Shown here: positions 25,911 to 35,833 of the stretch, piece after piece
Layout: each line of letters starts with the position of its first letter
Position numbering within the stretch: position 1 is the first letter of the stretch
Assembly: GCF_003634215.1 (NCBI RefSeq)
Contig: NZ_RBWX01000008.1
Span: 372,001-436,000, forward strand
Direction: 5' to 3'
Origin: Sphingosinicella microcystinivorans
Lineage (GTDB): Bacteria > Pseudomonadota > Alphaproteobacteria > Sphingomonadales > Sphingomonadaceae
DNA length: 64,000 bases
The notes under the pieces: model-generated
The model's input: only the letters and a program-made list of their open reading frames with translations
The model's database searches: none
What the model was told of the DNA's origin: nothing
Made by a program: the position numbers and the translations under genes

Positions 25911-26200
25911 ACGAGCAAGATCAGGAACGCGCGTCCGCGCTCGGTCGACGCCGCGACAAGAAGCACGATCTGCACAGCCAAAAGCACGCGGAAGCTTGTC
26001 TGAAAGGATGCCTTGCGCGTCTTGTGGCGCACCAGCCGCATCGCCGCCCACGCGCCGGGCGAACCCCCGAGACAGGCAAGGCCAAGCAGCGTACTTTCCG
26101 AAATCCGGCGTCCGCCCGTCTCGGCCAAATGCTTGTCCCAGACATAGGCGGCGAAGGCGGCGAGGTTCACCGCGATCAGATAATATGCGATCGTTCCCAT
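25907..26200 (-). CDS. DUF1294 family membrane protein
   Basis: A 97-residue inner-membrane protein with the DUF1294 pattern: an N-terminal helix 'YYLIAVNLAAFAAYVWDKHLA', then 'RRISESTLLGLACLGGSPGAWAAMRLVRHKTRK' and a last helix 'FRVLLAVQIVLLV'. Function of the family is unknown; some members are fused to a cold-shock domain, which is absent here. It sits just downstream of gcvPB but has no evident tie to glycine metabolism. Confidence 0.85.
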   Translation of the reverse strand: MGTIAYYLIAVNLAAFAAYVWDKHLAETGGRRISESTLLGLACLGGSPGAWAAMRLVRHKTRKASFQTSFRVLLAVQIVLLVAASTERGRAFLILLV

Positions 26201-26241
26201 CGCCGCCGTCTTGCCATGCCTGTGCTTAACAGGCCGTGCGT

Positions 26242-27807
26242 CTACTCCGCCGCGATGCTTTCCGGCACCCAGCTCAGCACGGGCTTCCGGGCCGCCAGCG
26301 TCTCGTCGAGGCGGCGACGCGGTGCGAGGTGCGGCGCGGCTTTGAAATACTCCGCCTCACCCGCCTTCGCGCGCGCCACGAGATGCCGCAGCGTGGCGAT
26401 GAACTGGTCGAGCGTTGCCTTGCTCTCGGTTTCCGTCGGCTCGATCAGCATCGCGCCGTGGACGACGAGCGGGAAGTACATCGTCATCGGGTGATAGCCC
26501 TCGTCGATCAGCGCCTTGGCGATGTCGATCGTGGTCACGCCCGTGCCGTCGAGGAAACCATCGTCGAACAGCGCTTCGTGCATACAGGGCCCCGACGTGC
26601 CGAACGGCGCGGTCATCACGTCGTCGAGGCTGCGCAGCATATAGTTCGCGTTCAGCACCGCGTCTTCCGCGACCTGCCGCAGGCCGTCCGCGCCGTGGCT
26701 CATGATATAGCTGAGCGCGCGCACGAACATGCCCATCTGGCCGTGGAAGGCGACCATGCGGCCGAAGCTCCGCGCGTGTCCGTCACCCTTGCCGTGCGCC
26801 TGCTCTTCCTCGACCAGCTCGAAGTGCGTGCCCGTGTGGCGTACGAACGGCAGCGGCGCGAACGGCGCCAGCGCCGCCGAGAACACCACCGGCCCCGCGC
26901 CCGGCCCGCCGCCGCCGTGCGGTGTCGAGAAGGTCTTGTGGAGGTTGATGTGCATGGCATCGATGCCGAGATCGCCGGGGCGGACGCGCCCGACGATGGC
27001 GTTGAAGTTGGCGCCGTCGCAGTAAACGTAAGCGCCCGCCGCGTGCACGGCCTCGGAAATCGCGCTCATGTCCGGCTCGAACAGGCCGCACGTGTTCGGG
27101 TTGGTGATCATCACCGCCGCGACGTCGGGCCCAAGCCGGGCCGTCAGCGCCGCGAGATCGACACGGCCCGCCGGGGTCGCCGGGATGTTCTCCACCTCAT
27201 AGCCGCAGAAGGCCGCCGTGGCGGGATTGGTGCCGTGCGCCGATTCGGGGACCAGAACCACCTTGCGCGTTTCGCCGCGCGCCTCGTGCGCCGCGCGGAT
27301 CGCCAGCATTCCGCACAGCTCGCCGTGTGCGCCCGCCTTCGGGCTCATGGCGACTTCCGGCATGCCGGTCAGCGTTTTCAGCCAGTGCGCCAGGCTGTCG
27401 ATCAGCTCCAGCGCGCCCTGCACGCTGTCCACCGGCTGCAGCGGGTGGATGTCCGAAAAGCCCGGCAGGCGCGCCATCTTCTCGTTGAGGCGCGGGTTGT
27501 GCTTCATCGTGCACGAGCCGAGCGGGAACAGGCCCATGTCGATCGCGAAGTTCTGGCGGCTGAGGCGCGTGTAATGGCGCACGGCTTCCGGCTCGGACAG
27601 TCCCGGAAGCCCGATCGGCTCCCGCTCCAGCCCGCCGAGGCGCGATGCGACCTTCGGCGGCGCGGGCAGGTCGACACCCGTGCGCGTGTTGTCGCCGATT
27701 TCGAAGATGAGCGGCTCTTCAAGCGCAAGGCCCCGGTTTCCGGTGAAAGTATCCACCTTCGCCTCCGCCGCCCCCGGCGCCGTCTCACGTCCCTGACGGT
27801 TCAGCAT
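26242..27807 (-). CDS. gcvPB: Glycine dehydrogenase (decarboxylating) subunit 2
   Basis: A 521-residue PLP subunit of the split P-protein. The PLP lysine lies in '[22 protein letters not shown]'. Other family segments are '[15 protein letters not shown]' and 'HGEFCG'-like '[12 protein letters not shown]'. With GcvPA it decarboxylates glycine and passes the aminomethyl group to the lipoyl arm of GcvH. Its ATG overlaps the gcvPA stop by 7 nt. Last gene of the glycine cleavage operon, which is under a glycine riboswitch about 3.7 kb upstream. Confidence 0.97.
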   Translation of the reverse strand: MLNRQGRETAPGAAEAKVDTFTGNRGLALEEPLIFEIGDNTRTGVDLPAPPKVASRLGGLEREPIGLPGLSEPEAVRHYTRLSRQNFAIDMGLFPLGSCTMKHNPRLNEKMARLPGFSDIHPLQPVDSVQGALELIDSLAHWLKTLTGMPEVAMSPKAGAHGELCGMLAIRAAHEARGETRKVVLVPESAHGTNPATAAFCGYEVENIPATPAGRVDLAALTARLGPDVAAVMITNPNTCGLFEPDMSAISEAVHAAGAYVYCDGANFNAIVGRVRPGDLGIDAMHINLHKTFSTPHGGGGPGAGPVVFSAALAPFAPLPFVRHTGTHFELVEEEQAHGKGDGHARSFGRMVAFHGQMGMFVRALSYIMSHGADGLRQVAEDAVLNANYMLRSLDDVMTAPFGTSGPCMHEALFDDGFLDGTGVTTIDIAKALIDEGYHPMTMYFPLVVHGAMLIEPTETESKATLDQFIATLRHLVARAKAGEAEYFKAAPHLAPRRRLDETLAARKPVLSWVPESIAAE

Positions 27808-29171
27808 GACACGGCCTCCTCATACGCAGCGACTAGATTGTCTACATCGTCATCGGTCTGCGTTTCCGTCACAGCGACAACGACACCATTGGCAAGGCTC
27901 GCCTCCCCCGGATAGAGCCGCCCGAGCGCGACACCGCCAAGCACGCCCGCATCCGCCATGCGGCGGATCGCAGGCCGTGCCTCCACGGAAAGCCGCAGCG
28001 TGAACTCGTTGAAGAACGGCCCGTTCAGAAGCTCGACCCCCGGAATCGCCGCCAGCCGCTCGGCCACCTGCACCGCGCGGGCGTGGTTGAGCGCCGCAAG
28101 GTCGCGCAGGCCCTTCTCGCCGAGCAGGCTCATGTGGATCGTGAACGCAAGGCTGATGAGCCCGGAGTTGGTGCAGATGTTCGAGGTCGCCTTCTCGCGG
28201 CGGATATGCTGCTCGCGCGTCGAGAGTGTCAGCACGAAGCCGCGCCGCCCTTCGGCATCCACCGTCTCGCCGCAGAGCCGGCCCGGCATCTGGCGGACGT
28301 GCTTGTGGTTGCAGGCGAAGAGGCCGAGATACGGCCCGCCGAAGCTGAGCCCGCCGCCGATCGACTGGCCCTCGCCCACCACAATGTCCGCGCCCATCGC
28401 GCCCGGTGAACGGACCGCGCCGAAAGCGACGGCTTCCGTCACCACCGCGATCAGCAGCGCGCCTTTCTCGTGGCAGCGCGCGGCAAGCTCCGAAAGGTCG
28501 GCGACGTGGCCGAAGAGGTTTGGGTTCTGCACGACGACGCAGCTCGTCTCGTCGTCGATCGCCGCGATCAGTGCCGCGATATCATCGCCCGGCGCGCCGT
28601 CCGTCAGCACCGGCACCGCCGTCATCACCTCGTCATCGGTGAAGTGCGTCAGCGTCTTCGCGACCGACACATAGTGCGGATGCAGCCCCGCCGAGAGCAA
28701 CGCCTTCGCCCTGCGGGTCACGCGCCGCGCCATGAAGATCGCTTCCACGCACGCCGTGGAGCCGTCGTACATCGAGGCGTTCGCCACATCCATGCCGGTC
28801 AGGCGCGCGACCTGCGTCTGGAATTCGAACAGGTACTGCAGCGTCCCCTGCGCGATTTCCGGCTGATAGGGCGTGTAGCTCGTCAGGAACTCGCCACGCT
28901 GGATCAGGTGATCGACACTCGCCGGCACATGGTGCTTGTAGGCCCCGCAGCCGAGGAAGAAGGGCACGTGCGTGGCGGTGAGATTCTTCCGTGCCATCGC
29001 GGAAAGCGCGCGCTCCACCTCCATCTCGCTCATGTGGAGCGGCAGGCCCTCCACCGGGCCGGAAAGCCGCGCATCGGCGGGCATGTCGCGGAACAGGTCG
29101 TCGACGTGTCGAACGCCGATGCGCCCAAGCATCGCGGCGCGGTCGTCGGCAGTGAGGGGCAGGTATCGCAT
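27801..29171 (-). CDS. gcvPA: Glycine dehydrogenase (decarboxylating) subunit 1
   Basis: A 456-residue subunit that pairs with GcvPB; it is the N-terminal half of the single-chain P-protein and lacks the PLP lysine. Recognisable parts: '[20 protein letters not shown]', '[18 protein letters not shown]', '[26 protein letters not shown]' and '[13 protein letters not shown]'. CCGGAG overlaps the stop of the methyltransferase gene 6 nt before this ATG, so the two are translationally linked. Confidence 0.97.
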   Translation of the reverse strand: MRYLPLTADDRAAMLGRIGVRHVDDLFRDMPADARLSGPVEGLPLHMSEMEVERALSAMARKNLTATHVPFFLGCGAYKHHVPASVDHLIQRGEFLTSYTPYQPEIAQGTLQYLFEFQTQVARLTGMDVANASMYDGSTACVEAIFMARRVTRRAKALLSAGLHPHYVSVAKTLTHFTDDEVMTAVPVLTDGAPGDDIAALIAAIDDETSCVVVQNPNLFGHVADLSELAARCHEKGALLIAVVTEAVAFGAVRSPGAMGADIVVGEGQSIGGGLSFGGPYLGLFACNHKHVRQMPGRLCGETVDAEGRRGFVLTLSTREQHIRREKATSNICTNSGLISLAFTIHMSLLGEKGLRDLAALNHARAVQVAERLAAIPGVELLNGPFFNEFTLRLSVEARPAIRRMADAGVLGGVALGRLYPGEASLANGVVVAVTETQTDDDVDNLVAAYEEAVSC

Positions 29172-29174
29172 TCG

Positions 29175-29936
29175 CTACTCCGGTTTTGTGGCCGCGAAGC
29201 GCAGCCGCACGTAATCCGCCATCCAGTTGCCGTCCGCATCGCAGAGGATGGGACGGAGAAGTTCGACGGTCTCGTCGATCACCGCCTGCCGGTCGCTGTC
29301 CGTGACCTTCAGCGCATCGAGGAAGCCCGTGCGAAACGTCGTGAGCCACGCCGCCATGCCGCTCGCGAGCGGCGTCTGCCGCGGAATGATGTCACAAGTC
29401 TCGACCGTGAACCCCGCAGCCTCCAGCCCGCCTCGCGCCTGCGGCGCGGTCATGTAGATCTGGTCCTCATGGCCAGGCACGGCATAGCCGCGCGCCTTCA
29501 GCAGGCCGCGCAGCCCGGCGCGGATCGCGGCGATGTTGCCGAAGCCGCCGCACTCCGCGACGAAGCGCCCGCCCGGCCTCAAGGCGCGGTAGACGCCCGC
29601 GAACACCGCCGCCGTGTCGGGCATCCAGTGCAGCGCAGCGTTCGAGAACACGGCATCGAAGCCGCCGTCGAACTTCAGCTGCTGCCCGTCCATCACCTCG
29701 GCGTCGAGGCCCTTGGCGCGCGCGGCTTCCACCATCGCCGGGTCGGCATCGGTGCCGAGCACGCTCGCCCCCGCCTCGACGAGCTTCAGCGTCAGCACGC
29801 CGTCGCCGCAGCCAAGGTCGAGAATCCGCTCGCCCGCCTTCGGCGCAAGCAGGCCAAGCACGGCAGCTCCGAGCGCAGGCACGAACGCCGCATGGGCAGC
29901 GTATTCGGCTGGATCGAAATTGTGCTGCCGCGTCAT
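29175..29936 (-). CDS. Class I SAM-dependent methyltransferase inside the gcv operon
   Basis: A 253-residue methyltransferase with motif I 'ILDLGCGDGVLTLKLVEAG', an acidic end of strand 2 ('GTDADPAMVEAAR'), motif IV 'FDAVFSNAALHWM' and 'LRPGGRFVAECGG'. It resembles the UbiE/trans-aconitate methyltransferase group; substrate unknown. The start at 29936 follows GGGGGG 4-6 nt upstream. It lies between gcvH and gcvPA with gaps of 10 and 3 nt and so is under the glycine riboswitch. A role in using or balancing one-carbon units from glycine is conceivable but not shown. Confidence 0.85.
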   Translation of the reverse strand: MTRQHNFDPAEYAAHAAFVPALGAAVLGLLAPKAGERILDLGCGDGVLTLKLVEAGASVLGTDADPAMVEAARAKGLDAEVMDGQQLKFDGGFDAVFSNAALHWMPDTAAVFAGVYRALRPGGRFVAECGGFGNIAAIRAGLRGLLKARGYAVPGHEDQIYMTAPQARGGLEAAGFTVETCDIIPRQTPLASGMAAWLTTFRTGFLDALKVTDSDRQAVIDETVELLRPILCDADGNWMADYVRLRFAATKPE

Positions 29937-29946
29937 CGAAGCCCCC

Positions 29947-30318
29947 CTAGAGGTCCGCGCAGAACGCCGCGTAGGCGTCCGCATCCATCAGGCCGGAAAG
30001 CTCGGCAGAATTGCCGATGCTCATCTTGAAGAACCAGCCATCGGTTTCCGCCGCGCTGTTTACGAGCGACGGGTCGGCCTCAAGCGCGTCGTTCACTTCG
30101 CGGACGCTGCCGGAGATCGGCGCATAGACCTCGCTCGCGGCCTTCACCGATTCGACGACGGCGGCATCCTTGCCCTGCACGAGCGCCTTGCCCACGGCCG
30201 GAAGCTCCACGAACACCACGTCGCCGAGCTGGCTCTGCGCATAATCGGTGATGCCCACGGTGGCGGTGTCGCCTTCAACGCGGACCCACTCGTGCTCTTT
30301 CGAATAATAGACGGTCAT
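29947..30318 (-). CDS. gcvH: Glycine cleavage system H protein
   Basis: A 123-residue lipoyl carrier. The lipoylated Lys sits in '[12 protein letters not shown]', the standard GcvH site, and the N-terminus '[14 protein letters not shown]' is typical. It shuttles the aminomethyl group between GcvPA/PB, GcvT and lipoamide dehydrogenase. I chose the ATG at 30318, which has GGGAGG 6 nt upstream and overlaps the gcvT stop (TGATG); a GTG one codon earlier is possible. Confidence 0.97.
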   Translation of the reverse strand: MTVYYSKEHEWVRVEGDTATVGITDYAQSQLGDVVFVELPAVGKALVQGKDAAVVESVKAASEVYAPISGSVREVNDALEADPSLVNSAAETDGWFFKMSIGNSAELSGLMDADAYAAFCADL

Positions 30319-31433
30319 CACTGGCCTCCCTGTCTGACATAACGGTGCGGAACGAACGGCATGGGCGCGGCGACGGCGGCGATCCGCCGTCCGCGAACAT
30401 CAATTTCAAGCGCGGTGCCGTCCGCGGTGTGGCCCGTCGAAACGAAGCCCATCGCGATCGGCGCGCCCACCGTGGGCGCAAACCCGCCCGAGGTGACGAT
30501 CCCCACCTTCTCGGTCCCGGCGAAAATCTCGGCGCCTTCGCGCGCTGGCAGCTTGCCTTCGATGCGGAGCCCGATGCGCTTCACCGGTGCACCGTTCAGC
30601 AGCTGGCCGAGCACACGCTCCGCGCCCGGAAATCCGCCTTCTGCTTTGCGGCGCTTGGAAATCGCGAAGCCGAGATCGGCCTCGATCGGCGTGGAGGCCG
30701 TGGAAAGGTCGTGGCCATAAAGCGGCAGCCCCGCTTCCAGCCGCAGCGAATCGCGCGCGCCAAGGCCGATCGGCTTCACTTCAGGCTGCGCCAGCAGCGC
30801 GCGGGCAACGGCTTCGACGTGCTCTGCGGGCACTGAAATCTCGAATCCGTCCTCGCCCGTGTAGCCGGAACGGCTCACCCACACGTCGACGTCCTCAATG
30901 CGGAAGGCCCCGGCCTTCATGAATACCAGGGTCGAAACTTCGCCCGCGACGCGCGCCAGCGCATCCACCGCCTTCGGCCCCTGCAGCGCGAGCAGCGCGA
31001 GATCGGTGCGGTGAACGAGCGATACGCCGTCCGCAAGTCGCGCCGCAATGTGCGCAATGTCGCCGTGCTTGGTCGCACCGTTGACGACAACATAGAAATG
31101 ATCGCCGCGGTTCGTCACCATCAGGTCGTCGATGATGCCGCCGTTGTCGTCGAGCAGCAGCGAATAGCGCATCCGGTTCTCGCGCAGCGCCAGAAAATCG
31201 CCGGGCATCAGGCTCTCGAGCGCGGCTGCAATGTCCTGGCCGCGAAATTCCAGCTGTCCCATGTGGCTCACGTCGAACAGGCCGGCGCTCTCGCGCGTCC
31301 AGCTATGCTCGGCCATGATGCCTTCGAACTGCACGGGCATGGCATAGCCTGCGAACGGCACCATGCGCCCGCCGAGTTCGCGATGCAGGGCATCGAGCGG
31401 CAGCGTCAGCGCGGTTTCATCGGTTGTGGACAT
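30318..31433 (-). CDS. gcvT: Aminomethyltransferase (glycine cleavage T protein)
   Basis: A 371-residue folate enzyme that releases ammonia and makes 5,10-methylene-tetrahydrofolate. Family segments: '[19 protein letters not shown]', '[10 protein letters not shown]', '[16 protein letters not shown]' and '[14 protein letters not shown]', with the folate-contacting Asp and Arg residues of the family. ATG at 31433 has CGGAG 6 nt upstream; this ribosome site can be masked by the riboswitch. First gene of gcvT-gcvH-methyltransferase-gcvPA-gcvPB. Confidence 0.97.
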   Translation of the reverse strand: MSTTDETALTLPLDALHRELGGRMVPFAGYAMPVQFEGIMAEHSWTRESAGLFDVSHMGQLEFRGQDIAAALESLMPGDFLALRENRMRYSLLLDDNGGIIDDLMVTNRGDHFYVVVNGATKHGDIAHIAARLADGVSLVHRTDLALLALQGPKAVDALARVAGEVSTLVFMKAGAFRIEDVDVWVSRSGYTGEDGFEISVPAEHVEAVARALLAQPEVKPIGLGARDSLRLEAGLPLYGHDLSTASTPIEADLGFAISKRRKAEGGFPGAERVLGQLLNGAPVKRIGLRIEGKLPAREGAEIFAGTEKVGIVTSGGFAPTVGAPIAMGFVSTGHTADGTALEIDVRGRRIAAVAAPMPFVPHRYVRQGGQ

Positions 31434-31490
31434 CAAGGCTCCGTTCGTGACACAGACTCCCGATGCAAAGCCGCACCGGGCCGCCCCCAT
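31434..31490 (-). promoter_or_regulatory. Riboswitch expression platform and gcvT ribosome site
   Basis: Between the second aptamer and gcvT, a TCTGTGTCAC segment can pair with the GTGACAGA that closes the second aptamer's P1 stem. That gives two exclusive folds, and the CGGAG ribosome site lies just after the switching segment. No terminator T-run is seen, so control of translation start is more likely than attenuation. Confidence 0.5.
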
Positions 31491-31685
31491 CTGTCACGGA
31501 ACCTGAGAGTTTCGCGCTGGCCGAGCCTGCGCTTACCCCGTCGGTGGGATGCGCCCGAAGCCGCATCCGCTTTCCAGAGCGCCGTACAAGGTGGCCGCGC
31601 GGTCCATTGGCCTGAGAGATTCCGGGGGCGGTTGCTCCTTCGGCGCCGCATCCCGAAGAATGCGGACTCTCCCGCGCGTCACCGA
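31488..31685 (-). promoter_or_regulatory. Tandem glycine riboswitch
   Basis: On the minus strand two aptamers can be read in series. The first begins GCGCGGGAGAGTCC near 31677 and contains GCCGAAGGAGCAACCGCCCC and AATCTCTCAGG, then closes with GCGCG near 31595. The second spans about 31580-31491 with CCGACGGGGTAAGC and AACTCTCAGG and closes with TTCCGTGACAG. The paired CTCTCAGG boxes and the GGAGCAA / GGGGTAA joints are signatures of this class. Glycine binding would raise expression of the glycine cleavage operon that follows. The region 31686-31760 upstream should hold the promoter, but I could not fix it. Confidence 0.93.
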
Positions 31686-31760
31686 TGCCGGAGCACCGAC
31701 GGCATGGTCTCCATGCGGGGCGGCAGGGATTCTGTCAACGGGGGATAGAGCCCGCGGGCG

Positions 31761-32378
31761 CTACTTCCCGACGTTGTAAGCGAGCGCTGCATCGTCGAGC
31801 TGGAAGCCGACCAGCAGCTCGAAACTGGCGTTCTTCAGCGCGCTGCGCGCTTCCGGCGCGGCGAGCGGGTCGATCGCGGCGTCGGCGTCGCCCGGCTTGC
31901 GTTCGCGGGTCAGCTCGCGCGCGATGTTTTCAGGCAGCGCCGCGGCGGCGCGGCTGATGTCGCTGCGCGCATAGCCGGTCGTGCGCGCACGCAGCTGGCC
32001 GTCATCGAAGCGCAGCGTAACGCTGCCGAGCTGCTTGGAGAGCAGCTGGTCGCCCGCCCGCAGCACAACGGCGAAATAAGGCAGTGTCACGTCGCGCGCG
32101 CCGCTGGCGTTCGCGCGCTGCGCGACGACGTCGAAGGAAAGCTGGCTGTTCAGCCGCTCCGCCGATTCGGCGCAGGTGGCGCGAACATTGGTGATCGCCG
32201 CGGTCACATCGATGGCGTTCGCATCGCGGCTTGTCTCGGGCGAGAACAACGTCACCTCGCTCGCGTACTGGAGCGTACCGGCCGCAGGGCAGGGGCTGCG
32301 CGTGATCTTCAGCGGATTGCCGCCACCGCAAGCTGCCAGCATGAGGAGCGCAGGCACAACAACGAAAAACTGGCGCAC
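31761..32378 (-). CDS. Hypothetical lipoprotein
   Basis: A 205-residue lipoprotein: MRQFFVVVPALLMLAAC with lipobox LAAC, then GGGNPLKITRSPCPAAG. A beta-rich middle ('LFSPETSRDANAIDVTAAITNVRATC', 'LPYFAVVLRAGDQLL') and a helical C-terminus follow. Start taken as GTG at 32378, preceded by GGAAGGA; an ATG seven codons upstream has no ribosome site. A much longer open frame extends upstream antisense to ispH and thrB and is not coding. Function unknown; similar lipoproteins occur beside ispH in Sphingomonadales, as far as I recall. Confidence 0.75.
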   Translation of the reverse strand: MRQFFVVVPALLMLAACGGGNPLKITRSPCPAAGTLQYASEVTLFSPETSRDANAIDVTAAITNVRATCAESAERLNSQLSFDVVAQRANASGARDVTLPYFAVVLRAGDQLLSKQLGSVTLRFDDGQLRARTTGYARSDISRAAAALPENIARELTRERKPGDADAAIDPLAAPEARSALKNASFELLVGFQLDDAALAYNVGK

Positions 32379-32492
32379 GAGTGACGATCCTTCCCGCATC
32401 GGGCTGAGAGCACCCTTTGGCACCCCCTGTCGTCCGCTTCTATAGGAACCGGCTTTTGAAGCGGCAAGCAATCGCGTAGAGGGGGCGCCGCC

Positions 32493-33452
32493 ATGGCCGA
32501 CATCAATCCTGATCTGAAACGCCCCCTCCGTGTGAAGGTGGCCGCGCCGCTCGGCTTCTGCGCCGGCGTCGACCGCGCCATCCGCATCGTCGAGCTTGCG
32601 ATCGAAAAGTGGGGCGCGCCGGTCTACGTGCGCCACGAAATCGTCCACAACCGCTTCGTCGTCGATGGCCTGCGCGCCAAGGGCGCCGTGTTCGTCGAGG
32701 AACTGGACGAGGTTCCGGAAGACGTTCCGGTGATCTTCTCGGCGCACGGCGTGCCGAAAAGCGTGCCGAAGACCGCCGAGGCGCGCAAGATGGTCTATGT
32801 CGACGCCACATGCCCGCTCGTGTCGAAGGTACACCGGCAGGCCGAGCGGCTGATCGAGCAGGGGCGGCACATCATCTTCGTCGGCCATGCCGGGCATCCC
32901 GAGGTGATCGGCACGTTCGGGCAGGTGCCGCAGGGCGCGATGACGCTGGTGGAAACGATCGAGGACGCCGAAACCATCGCCGTCGCAGACCCTTCGTGCA
33001 TCGCTTTCCTCACGCAGACAACCCTGTCCGTGGACGACACCCACGACATCGTCGAAACGCTGCGCCGCCGCTTCCCGGAGATTCAGGCGCCGCGCGGCGA
33101 GGACATCTGCTACGCGACATCGAACCGGCAGGATGCCGTGAAGGCCCTCGCGGGCGATTGCGATGTCGTGTTCGTGATCGGCGCGCCCAATTCCTCGAAC
33201 TCTCTGCGCCTGCGCGAGGTCGCCGAGCGTTGCGGTGCGCGGGCCTACCTCGTTCAGCGCGCCGCCGAGCTGGACTGGGCCTGGCTTGAGGATGCGGACA
33301 CTGTCGGCATCACGGCAGGCGCATCCGCGCCCGAAGTGCTCGTGCAGGAGCTGCTGGACGCGCTCGCCGCGCGCCGTACGCTCAACATTGAGCAGGTCTC
33401 GACCGCGACCGAGGACGTCGTCTTCAAGCTGCCGCGCGTACTCTCGGAGTAG
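32493..33452 (+). CDS. ispH: 4-hydroxy-3-methylbut-2-enyl diphosphate reductase
   Basis: A 319-residue iron-sulfur enzyme, the last step of the MEP isoprenoid pathway, producing IPP and DMAPP. Three conserved cysteines for the 4Fe-4S cluster are in '[10 protein letters not shown]', '[11 protein letters not shown]' and '[10 protein letters not shown]'; 'SAHGVP', 'GHAGHPEV', 'TQTTLS' and 'GAPNSSNS' line the active site. GAGGGGG lies upstream of the ATG. It starts the run ispH-thrB-rnhA, an order conserved among alphaproteobacteria. Confidence 0.97.
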   Translation: MADINPDLKRPLRVKVAAPLGFCAGVDRAIRIVELAIEKWGAPVYVRHEIVHNRFVVDGLRAKGAVFVEELDEVPEDVPVIFSAHGVPKSVPKTAEARKMVYVDATCPLVSKVHRQAERLIEQGRHIIFVGHAGHPEVIGTFGQVPQGAMTLVETIEDAETIAVADPSCIAFLTQTTLSVDDTHDIVETLRRRFPEIQAPRGEDICYATSNRQDAVKALAGDCDVVFVIGAPNSSNSLRLREVAERCGARAYLVQRAAELDWAWLEDADTVGITAGASAPEVLVQELLDALAARRTLNIEQVSTATEDVVFKLPRVLSE

Positions 33453-33455
33453 ACG

Positions 33456-34397
33456 GTGGCTGTTTATACGCATGTTCCCGCGGAGGATTTGTCCGCGTTC
33501 GTCGCACGCTACGACATTGGCGATCTTGTCGCTGCGAAGGGCATTGCCGAGGGCGTCGAGAACTCGAATTACCTGATCGACACGACGCGGGGACGTTACA
33601 TCCTGACGCTCTATGAAAAGCGCGTTGCGGTCGACGATCTTCCCTATTTCCTGGCCCTGATGCGGCACGCTGCGGACCGCGGCCTGCCCGTGCCGAAGCC
33701 GATCGAGGACCGCGCCGGAGATGCCCTGCAGGATCTCGCGGGCCGGCCGGCGTGCGTGATCGAGTTCCTCACCGGCATTTCGGTAACCGAGCCCACGCCC
33801 GCCCTGTGCCATGCCGCCGGTGAAGCGCTCGGGCGCCTGCACGCGGCAACTGCGGATTTCAAGGGCACACGCCCCAATGCGCTCGGGCACGAAGGACGCT
33901 TGGAGCTGGCCGCGAAGTGCCTGCCGCGCGCGGGCGAAATCGATCCGGATCTTGCCGGGCTCATCGAGACGGAGATGGCGTTCCAGAAGGCGCACTGGCG
34001 CGCCGACCTGCCGCAGGCGACGATCCACGCCGATCTGTTCCCGGACAATATGCTCGCGCTCGGCGACACCGTCACCGGCATCATCGATTTCTATTTCGCC
34101 TGCACCGATGCACGCGCCTACGACCTTGCCGTGATGCACGGCGCCTGGTGCTTCAGCAACGACGGCGCGGTTTTCTATCCCGAACGTGCCGAAGCGCTGG
34201 AGGCGGGCTACCGCGCCGCGCACCCGATCTCGGACGCGGAGGCAGCCGCAATGCCCGTGCTGCGTCGCGCCTCTGCGCTGCGCTTCCTGCTGACGCGCGC
34301 GTGGGACTGGCTCAACACCCCGGCGGACGCGCTTGTCACCCGCAAGGACCCGATGGCCTTCGCACGGCGGCTTCTCCACTACCGCGAGGCCGAATGA
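33456..34397 (+). CDS. thrB: Homoserine kinase (ThrB2 type)
   Basis: A 313-residue kinase of the choline-kinase/APH fold rather than the GHMP fold of enteric ThrB. Motifs: '[15 protein letters not shown]' near the N-terminus, '[14 protein letters not shown]' (catalytic HxDxxxxN) and '[18 protein letters not shown]' (metal-binding Asp). It phosphorylates homoserine for threonine synthesis. Start is GTG at 33456, 3 nt after the ispH stop; its TGA overlaps the rnhA ATG by 4 nt. Confidence 0.95.
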   Translation: MAVYTHVPAEDLSAFVARYDIGDLVAAKGIAEGVENSNYLIDTTRGRYILTLYEKRVAVDDLPYFLALMRHAADRGLPVPKPIEDRAGDALQDLAGRPACVIEFLTGISVTEPTPALCHAAGEALGRLHAATADFKGTRPNALGHEGRLELAAKCLPRAGEIDPDLAGLIETEMAFQKAHWRADLPQATIHADLFPDNMLALGDTVTGIIDFYFACTDARAYDLAVMHGAWCFSNDGAVFYPERAEALEAGYRAAHPISDAEAAAMPVLRRASALRFLLTRAWDWLNTPADALVTRKDPMAFARRLLHYREAE

Positions 34398-34858
34398 GCG
34401 CCGCGTCCCCCGATGTCCCCGACGTCGAGGTGTTCACCGATGGTGCCTGCAAGGGCAACCCCGGGCCCGGCGGCTGGGGTGCGATCCTGCGTGCAAAGGG
34501 CAAGGAACGGGAGCTGAAGGGCGCTGAGCCGCTCACCACCAACAACCGCATGGAACTCACCGCGGCGATCGAGGCGCTGAAGGCGCTGAAGCGCCCGTGC
34601 AGTGTGCAGCTTACCACCGATTCGGTCTACGTGCGCGACGGCATCACCAAATGGGTGCACGGCTGGCAGCGGAACGGCTGGCGTACCGCGGACCGGAAAC
34701 CGGTGAAAAACGCCGATCTGTGGCAGGCCCTGATCGCCGCCGCCGCGCCCCACCGTGTCGAATGGCATTGGGTGAAGGGCCACAACGGTCATGCCGAGAA
34801 CGAGCGGGCCGACGAGCTCGCCAATCTTGCGATCACCGAGCTCGCACCGCGCGCATAA
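34394..34858 (+). CDS. rnhA: Ribonuclease HI
   Basis: A 154-residue nuclease that cuts the RNA strand of RNA-DNA hybrids. The four acidic metal ligands are visible in '[16 protein letters not shown]', '[13 protein letters not shown]', '[10 protein letters not shown]' and 'NERADELAN', and the catalytic His is in '[10 protein letters not shown]'. The ATG overlaps the thrB stop (ATGA). Longer upstream reading in this frame is antisense-like shadow of thrB. Confidence 0.97.
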   Translation: MSAASPDVPDVEVFTDGACKGNPGPGGWGAILRAKGKERELKGAEPLTTNNRMELTAAIEALKALKRPCSVQLTTDSVYVRDGITKWVHGWQRNGWRTADRKPVKNADLWQALIAAAAPHRVEWHWVKGHNGHAENERADELANLAITELAPRA

Positions 34859-34957
34859 CGTCGGCAGGCTTTACATACGCATCCGCAACGATCGCGGCCT
34901 GCATTGAATCCAAAGCCTTTTTCTCGTCTGGTACATAAATTGCTTGGGAGGACGCAA

Positions 34958-35833
34958 ATGTGCTTCGGCGCAGGGCGTTCGTACAGGGGATTGATTGTGA
35001 TCAGGTCGAATTCACGCCGCGCAGTGCTGGGCGCGCTCGCGCTAACCGCTGCGGCGCTGGCAGCATCGCCCGCCTTTGCCGCCGCCATCGGCAGCCTCGA
35101 TCTCAGCGGCGGCTGCGCGGTGAACTGCGGCATCGACGGTCCTGACGGCAACGTCCGCAACTTCACCACCACCGCATCGGACGGCAGCATCGTTAACGTT
35201 CGCGCCACGGCGTGGACCATCAAGGGCGGCACCTGGAACAGCGGCGATCACGAGCAGGCGTTCCTCGGCTTTTACGATGGCGGTCTCGGCGTTACGTCGT
35301 CAGGTTCGGTCGGCAGCGGCGGCGACGGCAACGGCACCGGCAACTGGGCCGGCGGCGCGCAGGGGCGCCACACCACGGACAATGCGGGCTCCAAGGACTA
35401 TATCGTCCTGCAGTTCGACCAGCTCGTCTCGCCCTCTGCAGTCGTGCTCAATGCCTACGACATGTACAGCGGCGGCAACTGGACCAAGGACAATGACGCG
35501 ACGATCCTGATCGGCACCGTCAGCACCGGCTGGAACCAGTTCCTCGATGTCGAAGCTGCATTCCCGGACCTCTCGACCGATCTGCACGAAATCCAGATCA
35601 AGACGAGCCCGTCCAGCCCCTATGTCGGTTTCGATGCCGGCGGGCACTACGGCAACGTCGTCATCATCGCGGCCGATCTCTATTACGCCGGCGCGTACCG
35701 GGATTATCCGGATTCGTTCAAGCTCGCGCAGATGAACTTCTACACGAGCGATGTTCCGGAACCGGCGATGCTCGGCCTTTTCGGCCTCGGCCTCATCGGC
35801 ATCGGCGCCGCACGCCGCCGCAAGGTCAACTGA
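34958..35833 (+). CDS. PEP-CTERM sorting-domain protein
   Basis: A 291-residue exported protein. The N-terminal signal has a Tat-like SRRAVLG (residues 19-25), a hydrophobic core and AFAAA. The mature domain is Gly/Asp/Ser-rich and beta-predicted with no family I can name. The C-terminus is a PEP-CTERM signal: VPEP, a hydrophobic helix (MLGLFGLGLIGIG) and AARRRK. Such proteins are cut by an exosortase and usually go to the cell surface or extracellular matrix; no exosortase is in the window. The ATG at 34958 follows GGGAGG by 6 nt; a GTG at 34997 would give a shorter signal. It overlaps the convergent oxidoreductase gene by 8 nt. Confidence 0.85.
   Translation: MCFGAGRSYRGLIVIRSNSRRAVLGALALTAAALAASPAFAAAIGSLDLSGGCAVNCGIDGPDGNVRNFTTTASDGSIVNVRATAWTIKGGTWNSGDHEQAFLGFYDGGLGVTSSGSVGSGGDGNGTGNWAGGAQGRHTTDNAGSKDYIVLQFDQLVSPSAVVLNAYDMYSGGNWTKDNDATILIGTVSTGWNQFLDVEAAFPDLSTDLHEIQIKTSPSSPYVGFDAGGHYGNVVIIAADLYYAGAYRDYPDSFKLAQMNFYTSDVPEPAMLGLFGLGLIGIGAARRRKVN

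Noticed and set aside
32379-34379. Upstream extension of the lipoprotein gene at 31761-32378 to 872 codons
   Set aside because: The extension is antisense to ispH and thrB; a lipoprotein signal with its own ribosome site begins at 32378.
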